This document shows, one piece after another, positions 17,646 through 26,883 of a stretch of DNA of 64,000 nt. The position numbers were made by a program, and so were the translations under genes. The notes beneath the pieces are model-generated. The model made no database searches. It was not told the origin of the DNA and saw nothing but the letters and a program-made list of their open reading frames with translations. The stretch is from contig OX639973.1 in NCBI GenBank assembly GCA_951828385.1, positions 1,854,470 through 1,918,469 of the forward strand, in the 5' to 3' direction. Within the stretch, counting starts at the first letter, position 1; each line of letters starts with the position of its first letter. The stretch is from an uncultured Poribacteria bacterium (lineage in GTDB: Bacteria; Poribacteria; WGA-4E; WGA-3G).

Positions 17646-19013
17646 ATGAACATCGTCTTCCTATTTTCAGATGAACACGCAGGAGCTGTGATGGGGAACA
17701 GTGGACATCCGGTTGTCCAGACACCGCATCTTGACCGTCTCGCCGAGCAGAGTTACACCTTCGACAACGCTTATTGCAATTATCCAATCTGTACACCCTC
17801 ACGCCTGTCTATGCTCACCGGACGCTATCCGCACCAGATTGAGGCGTGGGATTTGGGAGCAATTGCGGATCGGCAGTACCCAACATCGGGTGACCATTTG
17901 GCAAAAGCAGGTTATGAGACCGTGTTATGCGGACGGACGCATTTCAACGGAACTGATCGCTTGCTCGGCTTTTCTCATCGTTTGTTGGACGATCTACCTC
18001 GGTGGCGGCACACAACTGGTCGTCCACCGCGACGTACGCCGGACGCACGGCGAGGTTCCAATTCGCATGTTGCTGAATGTGGACCGGGAGACCACGAACA
18101 TACGAGATATGACCGAAACGTCACAGACTTGGCAATTGATTTCCTCCGCGAAAAATCGGCTTCTCCAGACGATAAACCGTTCCTGCTCTATTGCGGATTC
18201 ATGCACCCCCACTTTCCACTGATTGCACCACCGGAATTCTACGCACTATACGACCCAGACGCACTTGAACTACCTGACACATGGAACGAACCGCTCGAAT
18301 CTCAGCATCCCATCATCCAACACCACCGTTGGGCATGGCAGAACGACATCCCACCACCCGAAACCGTTGTACGCTGTGCGTTAGCCGCCTATTACGCGCT
18401 TGTTTCATCGCTTGATGCCCAGGTTGGGCGGATACTTCAGGCGATTGATACATCGCCGTTGGCGGAAGATACAGTTGTCATCTATACCAGCGATCACGGT
18501 GAAATGGCAGGACACCACGGCATTTGGCAGAAGCAGTGTTTTTACGAACCGGCAGTGAAAGTACCATTAATGCTGCGTCTACCTTCCGGTGAGACCCGTC
18601 GCGTGGCACAAAACGTCTCCTTGGTAGATGTTTTACCGACCTTATTGGAGATCGCTGGTTTGGAGACACCACCTGATTTACCGGGGGACAATCTGCTCGA
18701 GATAGCCCGACACCAAGCAGACGCGACAACACGCACTGTCTTTTCGGAGTACCATCACATGGGGATGCTTAACGCCGGTTTCATGCTCAAGCGTGAGGAT
18801 TACAAACTGTGTCATTACGTCGGAAGCGAACCGCAGCTGTTCAACGTCGCGACGGACCCATTGGAGGACAACGATTTGGCATCAAAGCCTGAATATGCAG
18901 CAAAACGTAGTGAAATGGAAGGTGCCCTGCGTGAGATTGTCGATCCGGATTTGGAAGATGCGCGGGCAAAAGAGAATCAAAGAATGCGTAGATTGAAAGG
19001 TGGAGATACTTAA
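17646..19013 (+). CDS. Type I sulfatase (formylglycine-dependent)
   Basis: The 455-residue sulfatase starts directly with the core strand (MNIVFLFSDEHAG), with no signal peptide. The signature is C49-T-P-S-R in NYPICTPSRLSMLTG. The second metal site is SDHGEMAGHHG, followed by QKQCFYEPAVKVPLM. The SDEHAG start resembles choline-sulfatase-like and phosphonate-hydrolase-like members more than arylsulfatases. The ribosome-binding site is weak (GAGG about 20 bases upstream). It is divergent from the sulfatase at 16111-17535 and shares only family-level similarity, so they are not recent duplicates. Confidence 0.92.
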   Translation: MNIVFLFSDEHAGAVMGNSGHPVVQTPHLDRLAEQSYTFDNAYCNYPICTPSRLSMLTGRYPHQIEAWDLGAIADRQYPTSGDHLAKAGYETVLCGRTHFNGTDRLLGFSHRLLDDLPRWRHTTGRPPRRTPDARRGSNSHVAECGPGDHEHTRYDRNVTDLAIDFLREKSASPDDKPFLLYCGFMHPHFPLIAPPEFYALYDPDALELPDTWNEPLESQHPIIQHHRWAWQNDIPPPETVVRCALAAYYALVSSLDAQVGRILQAIDTSPLAEDTVVIYTSDHGEMAGHHGIWQKQCFYEPAVKVPLMLRLPSGETRRVAQNVSLVDVLPTLLEIAGLETPPDLPGDNLLEIARHQADATTRTVFSEYHHMGMLNAGFMLKREDYKLCHYVGSEPQLFNVATDPLEDNDLASKPEYAAKRSEMEGALREIVDPDLEDARAKENQRMRRLKGGDT

Positions 19014-19061
19014 TCATTGCGCCGAGGCACGGGGACCTCGGCGAACAGAGGGATTTTCGGC

Positions 19062-20123
19062 TTAGACCTCGCCATCCCAATAACTTAGGCTTGGGTCTTT
19101 ACGGTAAATCTTACCAACGACATAAGGCAATACTTTATTGGAATCAGGATACTCGCTGACATCATGTGGCGTGGTAGTCCCCAGAATGAAAAACACAACC
19201 GGAGCATCAGTATCGTTCACGAACTTATGTGCACCGACCGTGCCGGGCGGAAATGCGATGAAATCCCCCGCCGTTACCTCCACATCACCGCGTGGGGTTT
19301 TAAGCGTGCAGGCACCTTCCATCACATAGCACATTTCCTCGCCGAAGTTGTGAAAATGCATCGGGAAACTCATTTTACCGGGTTGCAGGCGTATCATTCG
19401 ATACCCCAAATTCTTGCCACCGATGAGCGGGTCAATATCTTTGTCCTCAAAGTCATAAGGGTGTGGTGCGTTTTTATAGTGCCACTCTATCTGATCAATA
19501 TGGATGCGGTTAATATAGATATCGCGCCGCGCTTGCAAACAATCAACGAGATATTGGCGCGCATCTTTAAAGATGGAGTGTCCATCACCGACAAGAATCG
19601 TGTTGAAGCGGAGTGCCAAGATTTTGCGCAGTTCAAGTGCTGCTTGAGGTGGATCGCTCAGTTTGCTATCGGCGAGTAAAGTCAACGCACCCATCGGTTC
19701 GCCTACCACGAGATCCCCAAACAGGACGGTCTGTTTTTCTGGGAAGTAGAGCGCAATCTCGCCAGGGCTTTTCCCATAATTGAGGTGGATAGCATGTAAA
19801 CCCGGCACAATCGCTTCGCGATCCTGTACTGTCCTCGCTGGTGTTATATTCAGCGCGTCCGCATCGGCTTCATGTACAATCACGTCAGCACTTGTCCACT
19901 CTTGAAAAATCGCGGCTTCACGTTCATGATCGGCATTCGTTAGAACGATCGACTTCGCACCGCCGAGTGCCATCAGCTGTTCCCGATCCGCATCGGACAT
20001 CGCAACCGGATCTATAAGGATGTTACCATCAGGACGCACCCACAAATGCCCGTTAAAATCTATCTGCCGTTCCTGACTAAAGACACCCCAACTGTATATA
20101 TCTTCAAAAATCAGACGTTTCAT
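19062..20123 (-). CDS. Metallo-beta-lactamase-fold/cupin fusion protein
   Basis: The product is about 353 residues. The N-terminal 200 residues follow the metallo-beta-lactamase fold, but the usual HxHxDH motif reads TNADHERE, so part of the metal site is missing. A GD strand (VLFGDLVVGEP) and an end motif (LVGDGHSIF) remain. The C-terminal 230-340 region is a cupin with MHFHNFGEEM and a second motif around PPGTVGAHKF, expected to bind a metal. The start MKRLIFEDIYS is preferred over one five codons upstream because GGGG lies upstream of it. It may sense or turn over a sugar-derived ligand; function is unknown. Confidence 0.7.
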   Translation of the reverse strand: MKRLIFEDIYSWGVFSQERQIDFNGHLWVRPDGNILIDPVAMSDADREQLMALGGAKSIVLTNADHEREAAIFQEWTSADVIVHEADADALNITPARTVQDREAIVPGLHAIHLNYGKSPGEIALYFPEKQTVLFGDLVVGEPMGALTLLADSKLSDPPQAALELRKILALRFNTILVGDGHSIFKDARQYLVDCLQARRDIYINRIHIDQIEWHYKNAPHPYDFEDKDIDPLIGGKNLGYRMIRLQPGKMSFPMHFHNFGEEMCYVMEGACTLKTPRGDVEVTAGDFIAFPPGTVGAHKFVNDTDAPVVFFILGTTTPHDVSEYPDSNKVLPYVVGKIYRKDPSLSYWDGEV

Positions 20124-20148
20124 TCTTGTATGCCCCATACGCTATTCG

Positions 20149-20682
20149 CTATGGGGACCCCTCCTTTGAGACAAATCCGTAGACCTCAAGTTCATGTATG
20201 AAAGCTCTACCTAACTTTATTTGCGGTACGATTGCACCACGCCTCGGATCATACTGGCTCGCTTTCTTTTCATCATCAGTGGTGCCGCTGATATAGATGC
20301 GGATGGCGTCTGTCACAACAGCATTGATGCGCATTTTAATGACCGGACTTTCATTGTTCTGAATCTGCATAATTGCACGCCAACGTCCTTCGCCTTCCAA
20401 TTTCTCGTATATCATGGCGTTTATAATATTCGTTCCGTTGATGGTAATCCTATGAATCGCCTTTTGCGTAGGCAAGTTTAGGTGAATCCATCGTCCATCA
20501 GCGTAGCCTCTCGTCTTCACATCACCGTCTATCATTTCCGGTGCCGTACAGGTGACCCCTTCCGTAACAGCGTAGTTGTAAAGTTCTTGTGGTTCGACCA
20601 GCATCCGCAACACCTTGGATTGGCACCCGAAAAAAAGCACTGCCGCACAGAACATAGTAAAAATTAAAAGATAATGTCGCAT
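20149..20682 (-). CDS. Lipoprotein with discoidin-like domain
   Basis: The 177-residue product has a lipoprotein signal peptide with lipobox LFFGC (Cys at about 20). The mature part looks like a galactose-binding (F5/8 type C, discoidin) beta-sandwich: DGDVKTRGYADGRWIHLNL, AIHRITINGTNI, DAIRIYISGT, and a final HELEVYGF. It is probably anchored in the outer or cytoplasmic membrane and binds carbohydrate or another surface ligand. AGGAGG precedes the ATG. It lies 25 bp upstream of the lactamase-fold/cupin gene on the same strand, so they likely share a transcript. Confidence 0.75.
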   Translation of the reverse strand: MRHYLLIFTMFCAAVLFFGCQSKVLRMLVEPQELYNYAVTEGVTCTAPEMIDGDVKTRGYADGRWIHLNLPTQKAIHRITINGTNIINAMIYEKLEGEGRWRAIMQIQNNESPVIKMRINAVVTDAIRIYISGTTDDEKKASQYDPRRGAIVPQIKLGRAFIHELEVYGFVSKEGSP

Positions 20683-20757
20683 CTTTTCCTCCTCTTGTCT
20701 GTCCCGCTTTTCAGGATATTATATCACATGTTCATTTTTCCTTAAAGCAGAATTCCA

Positions 20758-21020
20758 CAAAGCCATTCAATTCTCCATTTTCTGATCGAATCTTCACCAC
20801 CAGACCCGGTAGGTGCGGTTTTTGCGGCGTACTCGCCCAGATGCGAAGTGCATCGCGGCGTACTCGCCCAAATTTTGCCCACACGCGGCAAAATTTGTCT
20901 TAGCTTTACATTTGCGACCTGCATTCCTAACCGGGGTCCCCACCCGTTACTGGGAAGGGGCACCGGCTCCTGGAAAAAAGACGTGAAATCCAATAATTTC
21001 TTAAAATTGAATGGTTCTGG
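20758..21020. repeat. Composite dispersed repeat with inverted ends
   Basis: The ends AAGCCATTCAATT and AATTGAATGGTT are inverted. Inside are the CCGGTAGGTGCGG stem, two copies of GCGGCGTACTCGCCCA (20823 and 20852), and a block CCCCACCCGTTACTGGGAAG also found at 42057-42088. The right third (GACGTGAAATCCAATAATTT onward) matches 60094-60136. Confidence 0.65.
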
Positions 21021-21102
21021 GAATTCTACGAATAGCGTTGCTTTAAAATCGCACTCCACATATAATGCATTATCTGTATTCAGAAAGAGAAGGAGAAAAA
21101 AT

Positions 21103-22140
21103 ATGTACAAAAGTGCAATTTTGGGATGTCGTGGACGTGCACGTGGACACGCCCGCGCATATCAACACGTCAAAGGCGGTAAACTATCCGCTATCTGCGA
21201 TATGAAAGAAGACCTGCTCAACGACTTCGGGGACGAATTCGGGATTGATGCCCGTTATACCGATCTCGATGAAATGCTCTCTAAAGAAAAACCAGATCTG
21301 CTACATATCGTTACCGCACCCGTACTGCGCGGCAGCAATGAACGCATCCGCTACCCCCTGATGAACCAAGCCTCTGAACATGGTGTACCTGCTGCGATTG
21401 TCGAGAAACCGATTGCAGTCGAAAGCGAAGACTGGCGACAAATCTCCGAGTTGGCGGAACGCACTCAAACCAAATTCGTCGTCAACACACAACTCAATTT
21501 CCATCCAGAGAACCTTATCCTCAAGCAGGATGTCGCTGAAGGCAAAATCGGTGCTATTAAATTTATTGAAGCGAGCGCACGGAACCCACCCGTTGACCAA
21601 GCACCACATGTCCTACAACTCGTGTCCTCTTATATTGATAACTCGCGACCCGCAAAGGTACATGGACAAATATCAGGAGCAGGGCAGCTTGATTCCGCAC
21701 AGCCTTCACCCGCAAACGCTACGGCACTCGTAACCTACGCAAATGGCGTGCAAGCCTCGGTCGCATTCGGTCCCGAAATGGCACCACGCGTGCTTCCCGA
21801 TACAGGAAATAATCGCCACAAACGCGTCTGCGTGTTCGGTGAAACAGGGTTTGTCCACTGGCGGTTTGAGAGTTGGGAACGGAACTTACCCGGTAGCGGT
21901 TATGAAGGTGGTGATATGAGCTACGGCGGACAAGATGTCATCGCCCAAGGCGGACTCACCGATGCAGTGTTTGAATGGCTTGACGATGAAAGTAAAGTAC
22001 ATCCGACGCATCTCAAGCAATCTCTCGCCGAATTTAACCTGCTTTTGGGAATTTATTATAGCGGTCTGACAAACACTGTCGTCGAATTGCCGTTTGATCC
22101 GCCCGATGGCATGATGGATATGTTCCGCGAACGGCTTTAG
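21103..22140 (+). CDS. Gfo/Idh/MocA-family oxidoreductase
   Basis: The product is 345 residues from an ATG with AAGGAG eight bases upstream; the longer open frame to 20848 is repeat DNA. The Rossmann start is SAILGCRGRARGHARAYQHV. The strand SAICDMKED precedes the acidic residue that selects the cofactor, and the family's EKP motif is VEKPIAVESEDW (about 105). The C-terminal alpha/beta domain is typical. These enzymes oxidise or reduce sugars and inositols with NAD(P). The exact substrate is not evident. A second, distantly related member is at 53803-54810. Confidence 0.88.
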   Translation: MYKSAILGCRGRARGHARAYQHVKGGKLSAICDMKEDLLNDFGDEFGIDARYTDLDEMLSKEKPDLLHIVTAPVLRGSNERIRYPLMNQASEHGVPAAIVEKPIAVESEDWRQISELAERTQTKFVVNTQLNFHPENLILKQDVAEGKIGAIKFIEASARNPPVDQAPHVLQLVSSYIDNSRPAKVHGQISGAGQLDSAQPSPANATALVTYANGVQASVAFGPEMAPRVLPDTGNNRHKRVCVFGETGFVHWRFESWERNLPGSGYEGGDMSYGGQDVIAQGGLTDAVFEWLDDESKVHPTHLKQSLAEFNLLLGIYYSGLTNTVVELPFDPPDGMMDMFRERL

Positions 22141-22215
22141 GTAGTAGGCACACGCCGTGTGCCGTCCACTGTTTTCTCCAGGTGCCTTTCACGCGTCCTA
22201 AAAGGGATAACCCTC

Positions 22216-23370
22216 ATGAACAATATCATCTACATGGACAACCATGCCACAACCCCAATTGCCCCCGAAGTGTTAGAAGCAATGATGCCTTACCTCACAA
22301 CAAATTTTGGCAACGCTTCCAGCACACACCCATTTGGCACTACAGCGAAAGATGCGGTGGAAAAAGCACGCCATCAAGTCGCTGATTTACTCGGTTGTTC
22401 AGCGGAAGAGATTATCTTCACCAGCGGCGCGACGGAATCGGACAATCTCGCTATTAGAGGCATCGCTTACGCTTGTAAAGAAAAGGGCAACCATATCATC
22501 ACAAGCACAGCAGAACATCATGCAATCCTTGATACCTGTCACGCTTTGGCGGCAGACGGGTTTGAAACTACATATCTTCCGGTAGATAAGTATGGGATGC
22601 TAAATCCTGACGATGTGGAAGCGGCGATAACGCCAAAGACTATCCTGATGAGTTTCATGTATGCAAATAACGAGGTCGGCACGATAAATCCGATCACGGA
22701 TATTGCCGCCGTCGCTGCCAAGCACGGCGTGCTTTTCCATTCTGACGCGGTGCAGGGGATCGGGCAGCTGCCCTCAAATATGGAGGCACTCGGCTTAAAT
22801 CTTGCATCTCTGACAGCGCACAAGATCTACGGCCCAAAGGGAATTGGCGCACTTTACATGCATCGGGGCTGTTCTCAGCCCCATTCGCTTTTCTATGGCG
22901 GTGGGCAAGAGGCGGGGGTTCGCCCCGGCACGTTGAATGTCCCAGGGATTGTGGGATTAGGGGCAGCGTGTGAACTTTCAAAAAAGCACATGGCGTCGGG
23001 AAAAAGCTGCGTGGCAACTTTACGGGATACACTTCATCAGAAGTTAAATGAACGCTTAGATGACATTCACCTCAACGGGCATCCTGAACAGCGGTTACCG
23101 GGCAACCTCAATCTCTGTTTTGGGGGTGTACAAAGCCACGCGCATTTGGCGGGACTCAAACGCGTCGCCGTATCAACTGGGTCTGCATGTGACTCAGAGT
23201 CAGTGAAGGCATCACATGTCTTGGTGGCAATGGGGATTCCGAATGAACTGGCATTGACGACTGTCCGTTTCGGCTTGGGACGCTACAACACCGCCGAAGA
23301 GGTCGATATTGTCGCAGATGAGGTCGTAAAAGTCGTTAATCGGCTACGGGCATTGGCACCTGAATGGTAG
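22216..23370 (+). CDS. Cysteine desulfurase, NifS/IscS type
   Basis: The 384-residue PLP enzyme removes sulfur from cysteine for Fe-S cluster or thio-cofactor assembly. Visible features are the start YMDNHATTPI, the FTSGATESDN loop, H101 in AEHHAIL, D177 in SDAVQGIG, the PLP lysine K203 in LTAHKIYGPKGIG, and the catalytic C325 in STGSACDSES. The ATG at 22216 is chosen because homologues begin there; the longer frame adds a basic tail without support. Length matches the family. No scaffold gene (iscU/sufU) is adjacent. Confidence 0.93.
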   Translation: MNNIIYMDNHATTPIAPEVLEAMMPYLTTNFGNASSTHPFGTTAKDAVEKARHQVADLLGCSAEEIIFTSGATESDNLAIRGIAYACKEKGNHIITSTAEHHAILDTCHALAADGFETTYLPVDKYGMLNPDDVEAAITPKTILMSFMYANNEVGTINPITDIAAVAAKHGVLFHSDAVQGIGQLPSNMEALGLNLASLTAHKIYGPKGIGALYMHRGCSQPHSLFYGGGQEAGVRPGTLNVPGIVGLGAACELSKKHMASGKSCVATLRDTLHQKLNERLDDIHLNGHPEQRLPGNLNLCFGGVQSHAHLAGLKRVAVSTGSACDSESVKASHVLVAMGIPNELALTTVRFGLGRYNTAEEVDIVADEVVKVVNRLRALAPEW

Positions 23371-23374
23371 TGTA

Positions 23375-23605
23375 TTAGGAACCCCGCTCCGCTTGCGGAT
23401 GATTTTGGGCGGCATGCTTAGCAATCAATTCACGCACAGCAGGCACCAATTCAATAGGCACTTCTATCAGCATGCTGGATTCATTCTGTAACGCCTCTTC
23501 AGCTTCAGCGACAGCTTCATCTTCTGTCTGTTTGTCGTAATATGCAATGACGCTCTGGACTTTTTCTTCATTCCAACCGGGCGGAAATTCGTTCTGTTTT
23601 TTCAT
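23375..23605 (-). CDS. Antitoxin-like small protein
   Basis: The 76-residue product is acidic and helical (TEDEAVAEAEEALQNESS) with a C-terminal strand-helix segment, LIEVPIELVPAVRELIAKHA. It overlaps the upstream toxin-like gene by four bases (ATGA). Size, acidity and linkage fit an antitoxin of a type II pair. The fold and family were not recognised. Confidence 0.6.
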   Translation of the reverse strand: MKKQNEFPPGWNEEKVQSVIAYYDKQTEDEAVAEAEEALQNESSMLIEVPIELVPAVRELIAKHAAQNHPQAERGS

Positions 23606-23889
23606 CGTCTACCTTTCCTTCTTTGTCTTCGGCGGTATGCCGTTAACGGTTTTCCTGCCAATTCATAAGCTGTAATTACAAAGACACTATTGGGTTTCGG
23701 GTCCCGAACATAGACGACTTGCAAGTAGCGACCACTCTGTGTTTGGCCGAGAGCATTTCGCGTCTTTCGCCTTCCCAACCAGTCTTCACCAGGATTCAGT
23801 AAAACATCTTCTACTTCATCCTCAGTAACCCCATGGTTATAAATATGGGGTAAACCAGTTTCGGGATCATTGTAAAAGCGAACATTCAT
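23602..23889 (-). CDS. BrnT/DUF4258-like toxin
   Basis: The 95-residue protein is a compact RelE/BrnT-like RNase candidate. Diagnostic segments are NVRFYNDPETGLPHIYNHGV, VLLNPGEDWLGRR, ALGQTQSGRYLQVVYV and VFVITAYELAGKPL, ending in a very basic tail (AYRRRQRRKGRR). In this family mRNA cleavage on the ribosome is the expected activity. It is encoded before its likely antitoxin with a 4-base overlap. The promoter was not identified. Confidence 0.65.
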   Translation of the reverse strand: MNVRFYNDPETGLPHIYNHGVTEDEVEDVLLNPGEDWLGRRKTRNALGQTQSGRYLQVVYVRDPKPNSVFVITAYELAGKPLTAYRRRQRRKGRR

Positions 23890-24051
23890 TTGCTACCTAA
23901 CCATTTGTTAATAAATCAAAATAATTATAGCATAAATCGGATTGGATTGCCAAGAGTATTGTTCTGTAGAAGCGATCCCTTAATAACGGTGCTTCCACTT
24001 TTCTTTGGATGAGGTTTCCTAACTCTATCTTTTTTCATGTTCGTAGAACTG

Positions 24052-24081
24052 TTGAAATTTTCCGCGATACTATGCTATACT
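24052..24081 (+). promoter_or_regulatory. Sigma-70-type promoter of the Uma2 gene
   Basis: TTGAAA and TATACT are separated by 18 bp. The -10 element lies about 38 bases before the ATG at 24120. Confidence 0.5.
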
Positions 24082-24119
24082 TTCATCGTGAAGTTTAAAC
24101 GCATAGTGAGGAAATACGT

Positions 24120-24725
24120 ATGTCATCCATTGCAGCCCGAACCTACTTAACCCCTGAGGAATACATCGCTGCTGAACGCAAGGCGACTCTCAAAAGCGAA
24201 TACCTGAGTGGTGAGATCGTCGCGATGTCCGGGGCAAGTGATACACATAATCTTATCACGATGAATACGTCAACCGCCCTTTACAATCAATTGGCAGACC
24301 GAGGAGGCAGAGTCTACGCCAGCGATATGCGCGTCGGAATTAGCACAGGAGTTTCCTACTTCTATCCGGATATTGCCGTTACCTGTGATAAACCCCGCTT
24401 CGAGGATGATGTTTTCGATACACTCATCAACCCACAGGTTATTATTGAAGTGCTTTCTGATTCAACCGCAGGCTATGACCGAGGCGAAAAATTCATACGT
24501 TATCGGCAATTAGAATCACTGCAAGAATACATCCTCATCTCTCAGGATCAGGTGCTCGTTGAACACTATCTGCGTCAAGGTGAACGATGGATACTCAGCG
24601 AATTTAGCGCGCTTGAAGATGTACTGCCACTCGCTTCAATTAAAGCAGAACTCCCCTTACACCAAATTTACAGATTCGTTGAGTTTGAAACTGATGCCTC
24701 CGTTCAAACTGCTCGTAGCGTTTGA
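24120..24725 (+). CDS. Uma2-family (DUF820) putative endonuclease
   Basis: The 201-residue protein has the Uma2 restriction-like PD-(D/E)XK fold. Typical segments are YLTPEEYIAAERKATLKSEY, GEIVAMSGAS, HNLITMNTSTAL, YFYPDIAVTCD (catalytic Asp), NPQVIIEVLSDSTAGYDRG (catalytic Glu) and SLQEYILISQD. Uma2 proteins are widespread in cyanobacteria and environmental genomes, often in many copies, and are usually linked to mobile DNA; their cellular role is unclear. AGTGAGGAAA precedes the ATG. The end overlaps a possible upstream TTG of the next gene. Confidence 0.85.
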   Translation: MSSIAARTYLTPEEYIAAERKATLKSEYLSGEIVAMSGASDTHNLITMNTSTALYNQLADRGGRVYASDMRVGISTGVSYFYPDIAVTCDKPRFEDDVFDTLINPQVIIEVLSDSTAGYDRGEKFIRYRQLESLQEYILISQDQVLVEHYLRQGERWILSEFSALEDVLPLASIKAELPLHQIYRFVEFETDASVQTARSV

Positions 24726-24742
24726 AAGAGGAAACTTGTCTC

Positions 24743-26758
24743 ATGCTGACCGTTGAACAACTCATCGCTTGTGGATTGGAAAAAGCAGAGTCATCGAAGA
24801 TAACTAAAGCCATCAATCGGATATTGCCAACACAGTCCCCGACAGCCTGCTGGTCCGAAATTTCACGCCACCTCCTCACGCCACAACACCCTTTTACGCT
24901 CCACCAATTGCTTTATGAAACGATATACGCCGACTTTGATCGCACGACGCAGGGACCACCGCCCGCATGGTTTCCTACGGACGAAGACATCACCGAAGCA
25001 AATATTACCCGTATAATGGCAGACCTACACATCAAGACCTATCCTGAATTCCATGCATGGTCGGTCGCCAATCGTGATACATTCTGGCAGATGATGATTG
25101 ATATGTTGGGCATCAAAGCAACAGATACATACACCGAAGCCCAAAAAGACGCAACAGGCATCGCAACAACTCTGCATAAACTTAACATCGTCGACAGCTG
25201 CTTTAATGCACCTAACGATGCCATCGCGATTGTTACGCAACGTGAAAACGACGAAAACCTAAAGACACTCACCTACCACGAACTGGAATCCCTCACAAAT
25301 CGAGTCGCAAACGGACTTGTAGACATCGGTATGAATCAGGGCGACGCGATAGCAGTTGACATGCCGATGAACGCTGAATCCATCGCCATCTATCTCGGAA
25401 TTGTCAAAGCGGGGTGTGTCGTTGTTGGCATCGCTGATAGTTTCGCACCAGATGAAATAGCCACGCGCCTCCGCATCGGCAAAGCAAAAGCCATTTTCAC
25501 GCAGGATTATATCAACAGAGCAGGTAAACGCCTCCCGTTGTACAAGAAAGTGACCACTGCAAACGCACCGAAAGCGATTCTGTTCTCGTGTAAGGGCAGT
25601 GAAGATGTCGCACAAACCCAACGCGAAGACGACATAACTTGGCAAGATTTTTTGAGCGATACAGAGACATTTACCGCCCTTCCCTGCCATCCCGATGCCA
25701 ATACCAACATTCTCTTCTCCTCCGGCACCACCGGCGAACCGAAAGCAATTCCGTGGACACATACCACACCGATTAAAGCCGCTACGGATGCATACCTACA
25801 TCATGACATCCACCCCGGCGACGTGCTGGCATGGCACACAAACCTCGGCTGGATGATGGGACCGTGGCTCATCTACGCAAGCCTCATCAACAAAGCGACT
25901 ATTGCTCTATATGATGGCGTGCCGACAGGGCGCGACTTCGGGATTTTCGTTCAGAACGCGAACGTCAGTATGCTTGGGGTTGTACCCACCCTCGTCCGCG
26001 CATGGAAAAATACAGACTGTATGCACGGGCTGGATTGGCACGCAATTCAAGCCTTCAGTTCAACTGGGGAATGCTCTAACCCCGAAGAAATGCTTTACCT
26101 CATGTCACTCGCTGGCTATAAGCCTGTGATTGAGTATTGCGGTGGCACCGAAATCGGCGGCGGCTATATCACCGGTACACGCGTCCAACCCGCTGCACCT
26201 TCAGCATTCACAACACCTGCACTCGGTGTGGATTTCTTACTTTTTAACGAGAATGGAGAACCGACCGATAACGGTGAAGTTTTTATTCTTCCACCCTCTC
26301 TCGGTCTCTCAACAAGTCTGCTCAACGCTGACCACGATGAAGTCTACTTTGCCGGGACACCGCAACCAAAGCTGCGCCGCCACGGCGATGCGATTGAACG
26401 GTTAGACAGTGGTTATTATCGTGCCCACGGTCGCGTTGACGATACGATGAACCTAAGTGGCATCAAAGTCAGTTCCGCAGAGATTGAAGAAGTCCTTAAC
26501 CTTGTTGATGGAATTCAGGAGACAGCAGCAGTCGCTATCTCACCGAAAGATGGCGGTCCGAGCCAACTCGTCATCTACACCGTGTTGGCAGCATCAGAAG
26601 TAGCATCCGCAAAACAGGAGTTTCACGCAACTTTGCAAGCAGCACTCTCCGAGCATCTCAATCCGTTGTTCAGGATCCACGATGTCGTTATCGTAGATAC
26701 GTTGCCGCGAACTGCTTCTAATAAGGTGATGCGCCGCCTTTTACGCGGCCAGTTGTAG
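24743..26758 (+). CDS. AMP-forming acyl-CoA synthetase (acetyl-CoA synthetase-like)
   Basis: The product is 671 residues in the ANL superfamily. The P-loop is ILFSSGTTGEPKAIPWTH (about 322-340). The A5 motif is EYCGGTEIGGGY, the hinge is YRAHGRVDDTMNLSGIKVSS, and the A10 lysine is in PRTASNKVMRRLL near the C-terminus. The long N-terminal region and order resemble acetyl-CoA or acetoacetyl-CoA synthetases rather than fatty acid CoA ligases. It activates a carboxylic acid with ATP and CoA. The ATG at 24743 is chosen, with AGAGGA upstream; a TTG at 24722 is less likely. It follows the Uma2 gene closely. Confidence 0.88.
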   Translation: MLTVEQLIACGLEKAESSKITKAINRILPTQSPTACWSEISRHLLTPQHPFTLHQLLYETIYADFDRTTQGPPPAWFPTDEDITEANITRIMADLHIKTYPEFHAWSVANRDTFWQMMIDMLGIKATDTYTEAQKDATGIATTLHKLNIVDSCFNAPNDAIAIVTQRENDENLKTLTYHELESLTNRVANGLVDIGMNQGDAIAVDMPMNAESIAIYLGIVKAGCVVVGIADSFAPDEIATRLRIGKAKAIFTQDYINRAGKRLPLYKKVTTANAPKAILFSCKGSEDVAQTQREDDITWQDFLSDTETFTALPCHPDANTNILFSSGTTGEPKAIPWTHTTPIKAATDAYLHHDIHPGDVLAWHTNLGWMMGPWLIYASLINKATIALYDGVPTGRDFGIFVQNANVSMLGVVPTLVRAWKNTDCMHGLDWHAIQAFSSTGECSNPEEMLYLMSLAGYKPVIEYCGGTEIGGGYITGTRVQPAAPSAFTTPALGVDFLLFNENGEPTDNGEVFILPPSLGLSTSLLNADHDEVYFAGTPQPKLRRHGDAIERLDSGYYRAHGRVDDTMNLSGIKVSSAEIEEVLNLVDGIQETAAVAISPKDGGPSQLVIYTVLAASEVASAKQEFHATLQAALSEHLNPLFRIHDVVIVDTLPRTASNKVMRRLLRGQL

Positions 26759-26820
26759 TGAAAACTGAATCTCACATTCGTTCAACCCAACGGACGATCG
26801 CGTCCCGAATTTTATCAGAT

Positions 26821-26849
26821 TTGACAATTTTCCAATAACATGCTACTAT
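26821..26849 (+). promoter_or_regulatory. Sigma-70-type promoter of the DUF362 gene
   Basis: A consensus TTGACA and TACTAT are separated by 17 bp. The -10 element ends 34 bases before the ATG at 26884. Confidence 0.65.
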
Positions 26850-26883
26850 TTTACAAAATCACGCACTTGCAATGGAGACCACT

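Noticed and set aside
20742..21110. 122-residue minus-strand frame
   Set aside because: It lies within a dispersed repeat and the leader of the oxidoreductase gene; composition is not protein-like.
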